A stretch of 64,000 bases of DNA from Pseudoroseicyclus_A sp041714655. GTDB lineage: Bacteria; Pseudomonadota; Alphaproteobacteria; Rhodobacterales; Rhodobacteraceae. The notes beneath the pieces were generated by a model. That model saw only the letters and a list, made by a program, of their open reading frames with translations. It had not been told where the DNA came from and did not search any database. The DNA lies in the NCBI RefSeq assembly GCF_041714655.1, contig NZ_CP168219.1, positions 3,038,001-3,102,000 on the forward strand. The letters run 5' to 3'. Positions 17,197 to 25,559 of the stretch are shown here, piece after piece (the stretch's first letter is position 1; each line of letters opens with the position of its first letter). The position numbers and the translations under genes are program-made.

Positions 17197-17335
17197 GGCC
17201 AGGTGGCGCCGGCCGCGCTACTCTCCCCCCATGTGCATGACGATCATCCGAGCCTGAGGCCTGTCGCCGGCGCGCCCGCGCGCCACGGCCTCATACCGCC
17301 CCCGGCCCCGCCGGTGGGCTGCTCAAGGATATATC

Positions 17336-18100
17336 ATGGACACCCCCTTCACCGCGGATGACCTCCGCCGTTTCGAGACCGATGGCTATCTCCGGCTGGA
17401 AGATGCCATCCCGCCCGAACTCGTCGCCGCCTGCGCCGACATCCTGTGGAAGGCCAGCGGCTGCGACCCCGACGACCGCAGCACCTGGACGCAGCCGGTC
17501 ATCCGCCTGCCCCATCTCGCCCTAGCGCCCTTCCGCGAGGCAGCGAACACGCCGCGGCTCCACGCCGCCTATGACCAGCTCGCCGGAGCGGGCAACTGGC
17601 AGCCGCAGGGCGGGCTCGGCACCTTCCCGCTGCGCTTCCCCTCGCCGGAGGATCCGGGCGATGCCGGCTGGCATGTCGATGTGAGCTTCGACACCGAGGC
17701 GCCGAACTTCCTCGACTGGCGGGCCAACCATGCCTCGAAGGGGCGGGCGCTCCTGATGCTCTTCCTCTTCTCCGATGTCGGCGCGCTGGACGCGCCGACC
17801 CGCCTGCGGCTCGGCTCGCATCTGCAGATCGCCCGACAACTGGCGCCTGCGGGCGAGGCGGGGCTGACACTGGGCGAGCTCGCCGCGAACGGCTTCGCCG
17901 AGAGCGCAGATTGCGAGGAGGCAATCGCGACCGGCCCGGCGGGCACGGTCTTCCTCTGCCATCCCTTCCTCGTCCATGCGGCCCAGCCGCATCGGGGGAG
18001 GGTGCCGCGCTTCATGGCGCAGCCGCCGCTCCTGCCGGTGGCGGGGCACCTGCCGGGCGAAGCCGATACGCCCGTCGGCCGGGCGATCCGGGGCGCCTGA
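17336..18100 (+). CDS. Phytanoyl-CoA dioxygenase (PhyH) family protein
   Basis: A 254-residue Fe(II)/2-oxoglutarate dioxygenase-like protein. The facial triad is WHVDVS (His113, Asp115) plus a distal His in HPFLVHAAQPHRG near residue 210, with Arg in the same segment for 2-oxoglutarate. The N-terminal FETDGYLRLEDAIPPELV is typical of PhyH members. The substrate is unknown; these enzymes hydroxylate lipids, secondary metabolites or small acids. Convergent with hsp20 over a shared terminator. Confidence 0.82.
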   Translation: MDTPFTADDLRRFETDGYLRLEDAIPPELVAACADILWKASGCDPDDRSTWTQPVIRLPHLALAPFREAANTPRLHAAYDQLAGAGNWQPQGGLGTFPLRFPSPEDPGDAGWHVDVSFDTEAPNFLDWRANHASKGRALLMLFLFSDVGALDAPTRLRLGSHLQIARQLAPAGEAGLTLGELAANGFAESADCEEAIATGPAGTVFLCHPFLVHAAQPHRGRVPRFMAQPPLLPVAGHLPGEADTPVGRAIRGA

Positions 18101-18104
18101 ACGC

Positions 18105-18137
18105 AAAAGGGGCGGGCCATCAGGCCCGCCCCTCATT
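18105..18137. terminator. Bidirectional intrinsic terminator
   Basis: GGGGCGGGCC (18109-18118) pairs with GGCCCGCCCC (18123-18132) across ATCA. On the minus strand it is followed by TTTT, so it terminates hsp20; it also lies just after the PhyH-type gene. Confidence 0.85.
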
Positions 18138-18154
18138 CCCTCAGTCCCGGGCGA

Positions 18155-18613
18155 TCAGTTGACCGCTTCGGCCTCAAGCTGGCGGCTCGCGCCGCGGGCG
18201 ATCTCGATCTGGCGGGGTTTCAGCGCCTCGGGCACCTCCTTCACCAGGTCGATATGCAGCATGCCGTTCTCATGGGCGGCACCGGAGACGCGCACATGGT
18301 CGGCGAGCGTGAAGCGCCGCTCGAAGGCGCGGGTGGCGATGCCGCGATGCAGGTAGACCCGCTCGCCGGCGGCCTCGTCCTTGCTGGCGGAGATCACGAG
18401 GGCGTTCTCGCGGGCCTCGACATTGAGGTCATCGGCAGAGAAGCCCGCCACGGCGATCGAGATGCGCCAGGCGTCATCGCCGGTCTTCTCGATGTTGTAG
18501 GGCGGGTAGTTGCTGGCCTGCGTCTCGCTGGCGAGCAGCCGGTCCATCATCTCGGCCATCTGATCGAAGCCGACGCTGGCGCGGTAGAGGGGGGAAAAAT
18601 CGAACGTGCGCAT
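18155..18613 (-). CDS. Small heat shock protein, Hsp20/alpha-crystallin family
   Basis: A 152-residue chaperone that holds unfolding proteins for refolding. The N-terminal RTFDFSPLYRASVGFDQM is the IbpA-type arm. The alpha-crystallin domain covers about 38-130, and the A-x-x-x-n-G-m-L motif is seen as AAHENGMLHIDLV. A C-terminal IEIA replaces the usual IxI anchor. GGAGGA precedes the ATG. A sigma32-like promoter lies ~100 bases upstream, so heat induction is expected. Confidence 0.93.
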   Translation of the reverse strand: MRTFDFSPLYRASVGFDQMAEMMDRLLASETQASNYPPYNIEKTGDDAWRISIAVAGFSADDLNVEARENALVISASKDEAAGERVYLHRGIATRAFERRFTLADHVRVSGAAHENGMLHIDLVKEVPEALKPRQIEIARGASRQLEAEAVN

Positions 18614-18715
18614 AGGGGTATCCTCCAGTGAAGCGACACATGCGGGTCAGGCCCTTCCGTCACGGACAGGGCAGGGGTCTTGCGCGGGACCCGTCATCGG
18701 CATCCCGCATCGCTG

Positions 18716-18743
18716 ATTTAGGGAAGGGTCGGGGCCGTTCAAG
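18716..18743 (-). promoter_or_regulatory. Sigma32 (RpoH)-like promoter for hsp20
   Basis: On the minus strand: CTTGAA (18743-18738), 14 bases, then CCCTAAAT (18723-18716), close to the RpoH pattern CTTGAAA-N11-16-CCCCATNT. It leaves a ~100-base leader before hsp20. The promoter begins 5 bases after the stop of the upstream protease gene. Confidence 0.55.
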
Positions 18744-18748
18744 ACCTC

Positions 18749-19543
18749 TCACGGCCGGATGAACTTCGCTCCCGTGTCATGCCGCTCGCCGACGATGACC
18801 CGCCCCGCGCCGCCCGCGGCGAGGGCGCCCTCGCCGGCCTCCATCCGCGCCAGAAGCTCGGGGAGCGCGGCGGCGAGGTCGGCGCCGAGCGCGATGCGCT
18901 CGCCCTCGAGCTCCGCCTTGGCGGAGACGATGGAGACGAGCTCCGGCCCGGCCGCCCCCGCGCGGAAGACCGGCGCGCCGGAGGAGCCGAAGTCGACGTC
19001 GCAGGCCATGACGAGCACGCCCCGCGCCGCGCCCATGAGCCCGCAGACCTCCTGCAGCGACGGCGCCTCCTCCCGCCCCATGGCGTAGGAGACGATGCCC
19101 ACCTCGCCCCCCGCCGCCCCGGCGGGGGCGGTGGCGAAGGGGGTGATCTGCGTGGAGCGGATCGGCTGGGCGAGCTCCAGAAGCGCGAGATCATTGGCGG
19201 AGCGCAGGTTGCTCTCCGCCGCCGGCCCCTCATAGGCCGGATGCACCAGCGCGCGGCGCACCGGCCGCTCCGCCAGCGCCCGCCCGCCGCGGAAACCGGC
19301 GCGGAAGGTCAGCCGTTCGGGCGAGATAGGCGCACCGGCGGCGTCGAAGAGGCAATGCGCGGCGGTCAGCACCAGCCGTTCGCCGATGAGGGCGGAGGTG
19401 CAGAAGCCCTCGCCATCCATGTCGAGCCGGCCGACCGCCTCCCAGCCGCGCGCATCGTCCATGGTCTGCAGCGCCGTCAAAGCCGATTGCGCGGCGGCGG
19501 GCGGGGCGAGGCAGAGGAGGAGAAGAAGAAGCGCACGGATCAT
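18749..19543 (-). CDS. Secreted trypsin-like serine protease
   Basis: A 264-residue S1-family protein. MIRALLLLLLCLAPPAAAQ is a signal peptide cleaved near residue 19. The catalytic triad is His63 (TAAHC), Asp118 (ANDLALLEL) and Ser188 in FGSSGAPVF. The oxyanion motif reads GSSGAP instead of GDSGGP, a variation also seen in bacterial relatives. It acts in the periplasm or outside the cell; the target is unknown. The ATG at 19543 is chosen because it starts the signal peptide; the frame is open farther upstream without features. Confidence 0.87.
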   Translation of the reverse strand: MIRALLLLLLCLAPPAAAQSALTALQTMDDARGWEAVGRLDMDGEGFCTSALIGERLVLTAAHCLFDAAGAPISPERLTFRAGFRGGRALAERPVRRALVHPAYEGPAAESNLRSANDLALLELAQPIRSTQITPFATAPAGAAGGEVGIVSYAMGREEAPSLQEVCGLMGAARGVLVMACDVDFGSSGAPVFRAGAAGPELVSIVSAKAELEGERIALGADLAAALPELLARMEAGEGALAAGGAGRVIVGERHDTGAKFIRP

Positions 19544-19656
19544 GGGCGGACGATAGCGGCGGGCCGGGGCGGGATTGAGGCGGCCGGATGGATAAATCCC
19601 GGATGTGGCGCAGGGGGCGCGGCGGGGAGTTCCACCCCCCCGAACCCCCCGCCTCG

Positions 19657-19775
19657 TGGGGGCCCCCGGCCCCCCACACCCCCGGCGGTATTTGAGGAGA
19701 AGCGAGCACAGGGGCGCGCCACGCCTCCTCCTCGATTTTCTCGAGATACCGCCAAGGAGCGCGAGGGGCAGGCGG
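19657..19775. repeat. Decayed family D-like intergenic repeat
   Basis: CCCCCCACACCCCCGGCGGTATTTGAGG and a reversed partner GATACCGCCAAGGAGCGCGAGGGGCAG flank a region rich in short GC hairpins. It resembles the elements at 16968 and 28236 but without GGCCAGATGAAAG. It fills most of the 268-base gap between the GT-like gene and the protease. Confidence 0.4.
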
Positions 19776-19811
19776 CCCCACACCCCCGGCTCTCTCAGCC
19801 CGCGCCGGTGC

Positions 19812-20693
19812 TCAGAACCATTGCCCCGGCTCCATCAGCCCGAGGTCCATGAGCTGCCGCGAATGCCAGTCGAAGGGCACCGAGCTCTTCCAGCGGAAGT
19901 CGCCTATCGCGCCGCTGGAGCCGGGGTTGGTCTTCAGCGCCTTCGCGGTGCGGAACGAGGCGATCGCCGCCGTCAGCGAATGATGCCAGGGGCAGGCATA
20001 GGTGTTGAGCTCGGGCTCTGAGAGGAGGTGCCCGTCCAGGAGCCGCAGCCCCGGCCGGGCCCGGAAGAGCGCGATGCGGTCGATGCGGCGGGCGGCCTCG
20101 GGAACATGCTCCTCGAAGCGCCAGCGGAGCCCGCCGAAGAAGTCGAGCTGCCGCTCCATCGGGTGGTTGTGGCGGCCCGGGTCGGGGCGGGCGAGGGCGT
20201 AATAGCCCGTCCGGTCGAGATGCGCGTCTTCCAGCGAGACGGCGTCGGGGGCGGCGGCGAGGTTGGCGGCGTAGAGATCGACGACATAGGTGAGCACCGC
20301 CTCGCGCCGCTCCTCGGCGACGAAGCCCAGCATCTCGCCCACCGTCCGGCTCTCGCTATAGGGGTAGAAGAGGTATTCCGCCCCGTAGCAGTAATAGAGC
20401 CAGGTGCCCGGCGCCGCCGCCGCGATGACGGCATTGACGGCGCGGGGGGCGGCATGGCCCTCCGCCATGCCCATGTCGATGCGCTCGACGCGGGGGTCCG
20501 CCAGCTCCGGCAGGTCGCCGAGGGCGAGGCCGGGGTCGGCGAAGAGCAGCACGGCCGCGAAGCCACAGCCGAGGTGATGCGCCAGCGTCGAGCCGATCTC
20601 GACGGCATCCTCGGCGAGGATCACCGCCACAGGCCCGCGCGACAGGATCCCCGGGCGGGCGGCGAGGCAGGCGGTGAGGCTCTCGTGACGCAT
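19812..20693 (-). CDS. Putative glycosyltransferase-like protein (GT2/DUF23-type fold)
   Basis: A 293-residue protein without signal peptide. The N-terminal GPVAVILAEDAVEIGSTLAH and FAAVLLFADP resemble the start of the GT-A-like family in which a protein reacts to 'responsible for' loops of the type V-R-N-E..W..YH..G. The aromatic LYYCYGAEYLFYPYSESRT region and HNHPMERQLDFFGGLRWRFEEH follow. No clear DxD motif is visible, so activity is uncertain. The start at 20693 is taken at MRHESL; no strong ribosome site is seen and 20729 is an alternative. Homologous genes would be expected near surface-polysaccharide loci, but the neighbours here give no support. Confidence 0.55.
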   Translation of the reverse strand: MRHESLTACLAARPGILSRGPVAVILAEDAVEIGSTLAHHLGCGFAAVLLFADPGLALGDLPELADPRVERIDMGMAEGHAAPRAVNAVIAAAAPGTWLYYCYGAEYLFYPYSESRTVGEMLGFVAEERREAVLTYVVDLYAANLAAAPDAVSLEDAHLDRTGYYALARPDPGRHNHPMERQLDFFGGLRWRFEEHVPEAARRIDRIALFRARPGLRLLDGHLLSEPELNTYACPWHHSLTAAIASFRTAKALKTNPGSSGAIGDFRWKSSVPFDWHSRQLMDLGLMEPGQWF

Positions 20694-20851
20694 GGGCCGA
20701 GGTTTCCCCGCAAGGCGGGGGCAATGCAAGGGGCGGCATGGGAGGCGCCCCTAATCCGCAGCCGGCGTTCGGCGCCCGCGCCCGGGGCTCGCATTGCCAG
20801 GCCCGGCCGCAGGCTGTAGAGCCTCCGGTCAAGCCTGCAAGCCGAGAGCCG

Positions 20852-22159
20852 ATGACCCGCAAACTGCACATCCGCACCTACGGGTGCCAGATGAACGTCT
20901 ATGACAGCGAGCGCATGGCCGAGGCGCTGGCGGGCCAGGGCTATGAGACGACGGAGGAGGTGGCCGAGGCCGATCTCGTCCTCCTCAACACCTGCCATAT
21001 CCGCGAGAAGGCGGCGGAGAAGGTCTATTCCGAACTCGGGCGCCTCAAGGAATTGAAAGCCGCCAACCCCGATATGCGTATCGGCGTCACCGGCTGCGTC
21101 GCCCAGGCGGAGGGGGAGGAGATCCTGACCCGCTCGCCGATGGTCGATCTCGTGCTCGGGCCGCAGAGCTATCACCGCCTGCCGGAGCTGACGGGCGCGC
21201 TGCAGGCCGGCGCCCGGCTGGTCGAGACGGATTTCCCCGCCGAGGACAAGTTCGACGAGCTGCCGGCGCGGCGGAAGGCCCGCCGCGCGCCCGCCGCCTT
21301 CCTGACCGTGCAGGAGGGCTGCGACAAGTTCTGCGCCTTCTGCGTGGTGCCCTATACGCGGGGGGCCGAGGTCTCGCGGCCCGCCGCCCGGATCCTCGCC
21401 GAGGCGCGCGATCTGGTCGAGGCGGGGGTGAGAGAGCTCACGCTCCTCGGCCAGAACGTCAACGCCTATCACGGCCATGAGGGCGGGCTCGCCGGGCTGA
21501 TCCGGGCGCTGGCGGAGATCGACGGGCTGGCGCGCATCCGCTACACGACCTCGCACCCGAACGACATGGACGAGGCGCTGATCGCCGCCCATGGCGATGT
21601 CGAAAAGCTCATGCCTTACCTGCACTTGCCCGTGCAGTCCGGATCCGACCGGGTGCTGAAGGCGATGAACCGCAAGCACACGGCGGCGGAATATCTGGCG
21701 CTGGTGGAAAAGCTCCGCGCCGTGCGGCCCGACCTCCTCCTGACCTCCGACTTCATCACCGGCTTCCCCGGCGAGACGGAGGCGGAGTTCGAGGAGACGC
21801 TGGAGCTCGTCCGTGCCGTCGGCTACGGCACCGCCTTCTCCTTCGCCTATTCGCCGCGCCCCGGCACGCCCGCCGCCGAGCGGAAGGATCAGGTGCCGCG
21901 CGAGGTGTCGATGGACCGGCTACACCGGCTGCAGGCGCTTCTCGCCGGGCAGCAGAAGGCGGCGCTGGAGGCCATGGTCGGGCGGGAGACCACCGTGCTC
22001 TTCGAGAAGGCGGGGCGGCTCCCCGGGCAGATGGCCGGCAAGTCGGCGCATCTCCATGCCGTCCATGTTCCGGCGCCGGCTGAGTCGCGCGGTGAGGTGC
22101 GCCGGGTGCGCATCACCGAGGCCGGGCCGAACTCGCTGGCCGGCACACTCGTCGATTGA
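20852..22159 (+). CDS. miaB: tRNA-2-methylthio-N6-dimethylallyladenosine synthase
   Basis: A 435-residue radical SAM methylthiotransferase that converts i6A37 to ms2i6A37 in tRNAs reading UNN codons. The N-terminal UPF0004 domain has the three cluster cysteines in TYGCQMN, NTCHIRE and GCVAQ. The radical SAM motif CDKFCAFC is near residue 156, and a C-terminal TRAM domain ends the protein. Start at 20852 matches the conserved KLHIRTYGCQMN beginning. In many relatives phoH follows miaB; here an OmpA gene follows after a 226-base promoter-like gap. Confidence 0.95.
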   Translation: MTRKLHIRTYGCQMNVYDSERMAEALAGQGYETTEEVAEADLVLLNTCHIREKAAEKVYSELGRLKELKAANPDMRIGVTGCVAQAEGEEILTRSPMVDLVLGPQSYHRLPELTGALQAGARLVETDFPAEDKFDELPARRKARRAPAAFLTVQEGCDKFCAFCVVPYTRGAEVSRPAARILAEARDLVEAGVRELTLLGQNVNAYHGHEGGLAGLIRALAEIDGLARIRYTTSHPNDMDEALIAAHGDVEKLMPYLHLPVQSGSDRVLKAMNRKHTAAEYLALVEKLRAVRPDLLLTSDFITGFPGETEAEFEETLELVRAVGYGTAFSFAYSPRPGTPAAERKDQVPREVSMDRLHRLQALLAGQQKAALEAMVGRETTVLFEKAGRLPGQMAGKSAHLHAVHVPAPAESRGEVRRVRITEAGPNSLAGTLVD

Positions 22160-22264
22160 GGCGAAAGCGAGGCGAATCGTGGTTTGCGGGTGGCGGAGGC
22201 CACGGCATTCCCCCGACAATCGGCAGGCCAGGAATAGATTGTTGCTTTGCCGGGCACGGTATTT

Positions 22265-22320
22265 GTTAAAATTTCTTTCCAACTTGACCGTGCGGGTTAA
22301 AATCTTCCTTAACATTCCAA
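22265..22320 (+). promoter_or_regulatory. AT-rich upstream region of the OmpA gene
   Basis: The gap 22160-22385 contains an unusually AT-rich stretch with GTTAAAATTTC, TTGACC and the inverted repeat GTTAA-N8-TTAAC (about 22290-22313). Several weak sigma70-like pairings are possible (for example TTGCTT with TAAAAT). It is the likely promoter/operator region of the OmpA-lipoprotein pair; the exact elements are uncertain. Confidence 0.4.
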
Positions 22321-22385
22321 AGCCTGCGCTGCCGGGGATCGCTGCCGCCCCCCGAGGCCGCGCCATTCCGGAGGGGTTCGTCGCC

Positions 22386-22940
22386 ATGAGAAGTATCGTC
22401 CGTCACCTGAGGACCGCGCTCGCCGGGCTTGTCGCGGCTGCGTTCGTCAGCGCCGGGTTCCTGCAGCCCGCCTTCGCCGACGAGCAATACCTGCCGGGCA
22501 TCTGGGTCGACCCCGATGGCTGCGAGCATTGGGTCATGGACGACGGCGCCGAGGGCTACATGGACCCGGTGCTCGACCGTGAGGGCGACCCGGTCTGCCA
22601 CCGCGCCGAGATCTGCGGCGTGATGTCGACCGACCAGCTCTTCGCCACCGACCGCTCCGAGATCAATGCCGAGAACCGCCAGCGTCTTGCGACCTTCTTC
22701 ACCTCGGCGACGGCCTTCGGCTTCCTGATCTACGGCCATACCGACAGCCGCGCCTCCGACGAGTACAACATGGACCTGTCGCAGCGGCGGGCCGCCTCCG
22801 TCGCCGCCGTGGCGCAATCGGTCGGCGCCCGCGTGGTGGACGTGCGCGGCTTCGGCGAGCGCCGGCCGCGCGCCCCGAATGACACGCCCGAGGGCGGGAT
22901 GCGGCAGAACCGCCGCGTCGAAGTCTACTGCCTGCGCTGA
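22386..22940 (+). CDS. OmpA family protein with N-terminal Cys-bounded WVDPxGC domain
   Basis: A 184-residue exported protein. A signal peptide ends at AFA near residue 31. Residues ~36-70 form a small domain, GIWVDPDGCEHW followed by DDGAEGY and ending PVC, that recurs in the next gene. The C-terminal half is an OmpA-like peptidoglycan-binding domain: LFATDRSEINAENRQRL, YGHTDSRASDEYN, LSQRRAASV and QNRRVEVYC. GGAGGGG is spaced 9 bases before the ATG. It is probably anchored to peptidoglycan in the periplasm. The N-terminal domain has no function I can name. Confidence 0.87.
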   Translation: MRSIVRHLRTALAGLVAAAFVSAGFLQPAFADEQYLPGIWVDPDGCEHWVMDDGAEGYMDPVLDREGDPVCHRAEICGVMSTDQLFATDRSEINAENRQRLATFFTSATAFGFLIYGHTDSRASDEYNMDLSQRRAASVAAVAQSVGARVVDVRGFGERRPRAPNDTPEGGMRQNRRVEVYCLR

Positions 22941-22961
22941 CACCCGGTAAGGATGACGATC

Positions 22962-23258
22962 ATGACCTATCTGAAAACCGCCGTCCTGCTCGCCGGGCTC
23001 GTGGGCCTCTCCGCCTGCGAATACGGCCCCGACAAGAGCATCGACCGCAACATCGACGCCCACTCGCTGACCGACCTCGTCGCCGGCATCTGGGTGGACC
23101 CCAATGGCTGTGACCACTGGATCATCGACGACGGCTTCGAGGGCTACCTGTCCTCGCGCCTGACGCCCGACGGGCGGCCCGTCTGCTCTGGCGTCGCCGC
23201 GCCGAGCACGGTGACGGGGCCCTTCCAGGATGGCTCGTTCGTCCCCGACCTGCTCTGA
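22962..23258 (+). CDS. Small lipoprotein sharing the WVDPxGC domain
   Basis: A 98-residue lipoprotein. The signal peptide ends in the lipobox LSAC (Cys about 19). The central GIWVDPNGCDHW, DDGFEGY and final PVC segment is paralogous to the preceding OmpA protein: 21 of 34 aligned residues are identical by eye, including both Cys. It follows that gene by 21 bases and is surely co-transcribed. AAGGA suits the ATG at 22962; an in-frame ATG three codons earlier (22953) overlaps that ribosome site. No function is known. Confidence 0.8.
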   Translation: MTYLKTAVLLAGLVGLSACEYGPDKSIDRNIDAHSLTDLVAGIWVDPNGCDHWIIDDGFEGYLSSRLTPDGRPVCSGVAAPSTVTGPFQDGSFVPDLL

Positions 23259-23278
23259 GGCCAAAGGACCGCGTATCG

Positions 23279-23315
23279 AAGGCGCCGGCGGGGAGACCCG
23301 CCGGCGCCTTTGCTT
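23279..23315 (+). terminator. Intrinsic terminator after the OmpA/lipoprotein pair
   Basis: GGCGCCGGCGGG (23281-23292) pairs perfectly with CCCGCCGGCGCC (23297-23308) across GAGA, followed by TTTGCTTTG. Confidence 0.85.
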
Positions 23316-23337
23316 TGGGCGGGTGGGATTGGGGGGC

Positions 23338-23360
23338 AAAATTCTTCTGCGAAGAATTTT
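23338..23360. terminator. AAAATTCTTC / GAAGAATTTT hairpin
   Basis: A perfect 10-bp inverted repeat with loop TGC, related to the hairpin at 295-317. It has T-runs on both strands and could end transcription arriving from slt on the minus strand. Confidence 0.55.
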
Positions 23361-23397
23361 GGGCGCCGCACCGGGCGGCGGGCCCGGGTGAGGGCGG

Positions 23398-23477
23398 GGA
23401 GCCGGGGGGCTGTCTGCCCCCGTCGGCCCGAGGGCCGACTCCCCCTGAGGATGCCCGGGAGCAAAGACTGGGGGGGC
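23398..23477. repeat. Repeat family E, copy 3 (reverse orientation)
   Basis: Read on the minus strand: AGTCTTTGCTCCCGGGCATC, CTCAGGGGGAG, a TCGGCCC-TC-GGGCCGA hairpin, then GGGGGCAGACAGCCCCC. Its orientation follows slt, supporting a 3'-end role. Confidence 0.55.
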
Positions 23478-23501
23478 GGGGCGCCCCCGGGAGGGCCGGG
23501 C

Positions 23502-25559
23502 TCAGGGGCGGCCGATGGGGCGGAGGGCGCGGACGGGGGCATGTTCCGTCGCCAGCGCCTCGATGCCTATCACGCGCAGCTCTTCCAGCTCCGTCGCGCT
23601 CGGGCGGGCGCGGGGGCGGACGAAGGGCTTCTCGCCCCGCAGGAGCGCGAGGAAATGGAGGGGCCCGGACGGCGGCGCCCCGAGCCGCGCCTGATAGACC
23701 GGCAGGGATTCCGCCACGCGCTGCACGTAGTTGCGCGTCTCGGTGAAGGGGATGTGCTCGATCCAGTCGACGACATCGACGCCGGCCTCGGGGTCGCGCG
23801 GGTCGCCCCGTGCCTCCATCCATTGCCAGGGGCGGGAGGGCCCGGCGTTGTAGCCGGCGGCGATCATCACCGGGGAGGGGCCGAACTCCTCCTGCAGGCC
23901 GGCGAGATAGGTGGAGCCCAGGGTCGCGTTGTAGCGCCAGTCGCTGGTTAGCCGGCCGAAATCGTAGCCGAGCCCCTGGCGCACGGCCACTTCGCGGGCC
24001 GTGCCGGGCATGAGCTGCATGAGCCCCTGCGCCCCCACCGGCGAGCCGACCCATTGGTTGAACTCCGATTCGCGCCGGGCGATCGAGAGCGCCAGCTCCG
24101 GCGCCACCGGCAGATCCATGCCGGTGAGCGGATGGAGCGGGAAATAGGCCTCGGGGATCAGGATGCCGCGATCCGCCGCCGCCTTGCCAAGGATGGTCAT
24201 GAGGAACGGCCGCTCGTCTTCCTCCAGAAGCGCTGCGAGCTGGCGGAGCTCGCCCTCGCCGAGGTCGCTGGCAAGGCGGAGCGTGAAGAGCGCGCTCGTC
24301 ACCCAATCCTCCCCCGGCAGGAGGAGTTCGAGCGCCTGCCCGACCTCGCCCTCGCGGAAGGCGGCACCTACGGGCGAGGGCAGGCCGGTGCCGCCGAGCG
24401 CCGCATCCAGCGGCAGGCCCAGCGCCTCGCTGGCGAGGAGCCCGTAATAGGCGGTCTGGTGCACGGCAGCCGCCCGATAGGCGGCCTCTGCCCCGGCCTC
24501 GTCGCCCTCGGCGGTCAGCGCCCGGGCCAGCCAGTAATTACCGCGGGAGAGCGAGATGGGGCCGGAGACGACCTCGAGGAAGGCGCGGAAATGCCGCTCG
24601 GCCCGCGCAGCGTCGCCGAGGTCGCTGAGCGCGATGAAGCCGGCGAGCCATTCGAGATCGGCATAGAGATCGCCCTCGGCATCCATCCGGTGGGTGGAGG
24701 CGAGTTCATAGGCCTCTTCCGCCCGCCCCTCGCGCATCAGCCAGCGGGTGAGCGTCGCGCGCCAGCTCGCCCAGCGGAAGGGCTGGCCGAGCGCCTCGGC
24801 GCTGCCCGAATGGGCGCGCATGATGGTGATGGCCTGCGTGTAATCTCCGTCATCGGCGGCGCGGTTCATCCGGTCGACGGCGAGGCCGGGGTGGTCGGCA
24901 AGGGCCTCCGGCACCGCCGCCACCTTCTCGTCGGCATCGCCGGCGCCGCGGATGAGGGCGATCCGCGCCTCCGCCAGAGCCCGGTCGCTGGTGGAGAGGA
25001 AGGGCAGCAGCCGTTCGGCCTCGCGCGTGCGCCAGCGCCAGAGCATCGCCTCGACCCGCGCGGGGTGGAGCGGCGTCAGCACGTCGCCGAACGCCTCCAG
25101 CATCGCCGCCTCGCCCTCCTCGTCCAGCCCGAGCTCGAGCCAGCCGGCGCGCAGCGCCGCTTCCGCCTCGGTGAGCCGGCCGAGCGCGATGAGGGCCTCG
25201 GCGAGCTTGGCGGCGCCCTCGCCGGTCTGCGGCGGGGCCCCGTCGAAATAGGCGACGATGGCCTCGGGGGCGGTATTGGCGCTGATCAGGGTCTCGCCCT
25301 CGGCGCGGAGCCGCTCGAGGCCGGGCCAGCCGGGATGCTCCTCGAGGAAGGCGGGATATTCGGGAAAGCTCGCCGTGCCCTGGCGGAGCCGCATCCAGGT
25401 GATGAGCGCCTCGGCCACGGGGCCATCGGGCCGGGCGAGGGCCGCGGCAATATCCCATTGCTCTTCCGCCACGGCGGGCATGGCGGACTGGAAGGCCGCC
25501 TGCGCCGGGGCGAGCCCGGGCAGAAGGCAGAGGGCGATCGTCAATCTGAGGCCGGTCAT
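23502..25559 (-). CDS. Soluble lytic murein transglycosylase
   Basis: A 685-residue periplasmic enzyme that cleaves peptidoglycan glycan strands to 1,6-anhydro products. The signal peptide is MTGLRLTIALCLLPGLAPAQA. A long alpha-helical, repeat-rich region (residues ~25-460) corresponds to the Slt70 superhelical ring. The C-terminal lysozyme-like domain has ARRESEFNQW with the catalytic Glu near residue 495, and GAQGLMQLMPGTA. Length is near Slt70. Divergent from dapA over 150 bases. Confidence 0.92.
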   Translation of the reverse strand: MTGLRLTIALCLLPGLAPAQAAFQSAMPAVAEEQWDIAAALARPDGPVAEALITWMRLRQGTASFPEYPAFLEEHPGWPGLERLRAEGETLISANTAPEAIVAYFDGAPPQTGEGAAKLAEALIALGRLTEAEAALRAGWLELGLDEEGEAAMLEAFGDVLTPLHPARVEAMLWRWRTREAERLLPFLSTSDRALAEARIALIRGAGDADEKVAAVPEALADHPGLAVDRMNRAADDGDYTQAITIMRAHSGSAEALGQPFRWASWRATLTRWLMREGRAEEAYELASTHRMDAEGDLYADLEWLAGFIALSDLGDAARAERHFRAFLEVVSGPISLSRGNYWLARALTAEGDEAGAEAAYRAAAVHQTAYYGLLASEALGLPLDAALGGTGLPSPVGAAFREGEVGQALELLLPGEDWVTSALFTLRLASDLGEGELRQLAALLEEDERPFLMTILGKAAADRGILIPEAYFPLHPLTGMDLPVAPELALSIARRESEFNQWVGSPVGAQGLMQLMPGTAREVAVRQGLGYDFGRLTSDWRYNATLGSTYLAGLQEEFGPSPVMIAAGYNAGPSRPWQWMEARGDPRDPEAGVDVVDWIEHIPFTETRNYVQRVAESLPVYQARLGAPPSGPLHFLALLRGEKPFVRPRARPSATELEELRVIGIEALATEHAPVRALRPIGRP

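Larger units (their letters stand above)
16912..17335. other. Gene-free gap of ~420 bases with hairpins between polA and the PhyH-type gene
   Basis: It contains the polA hairpin (16931-16967), a family D repeat (16968-17018), a G-rich block with GGGGAGCGCGAGGGGCAGACGG also seen near 19750-19775, and the CGATTTCCG inverted-repeat cluster (17148-17196). No credible open frame. The gene downstream begins at 17336 after GGATATATC. Confidence 0.65.

Noticed and set aside
18614..18700. A ROSE-type RNA thermometer in the hsp20 leader
   Set aside because: No clear stem pairing the GGAGGA with the usual UYGCU-type strand could be found by eye.
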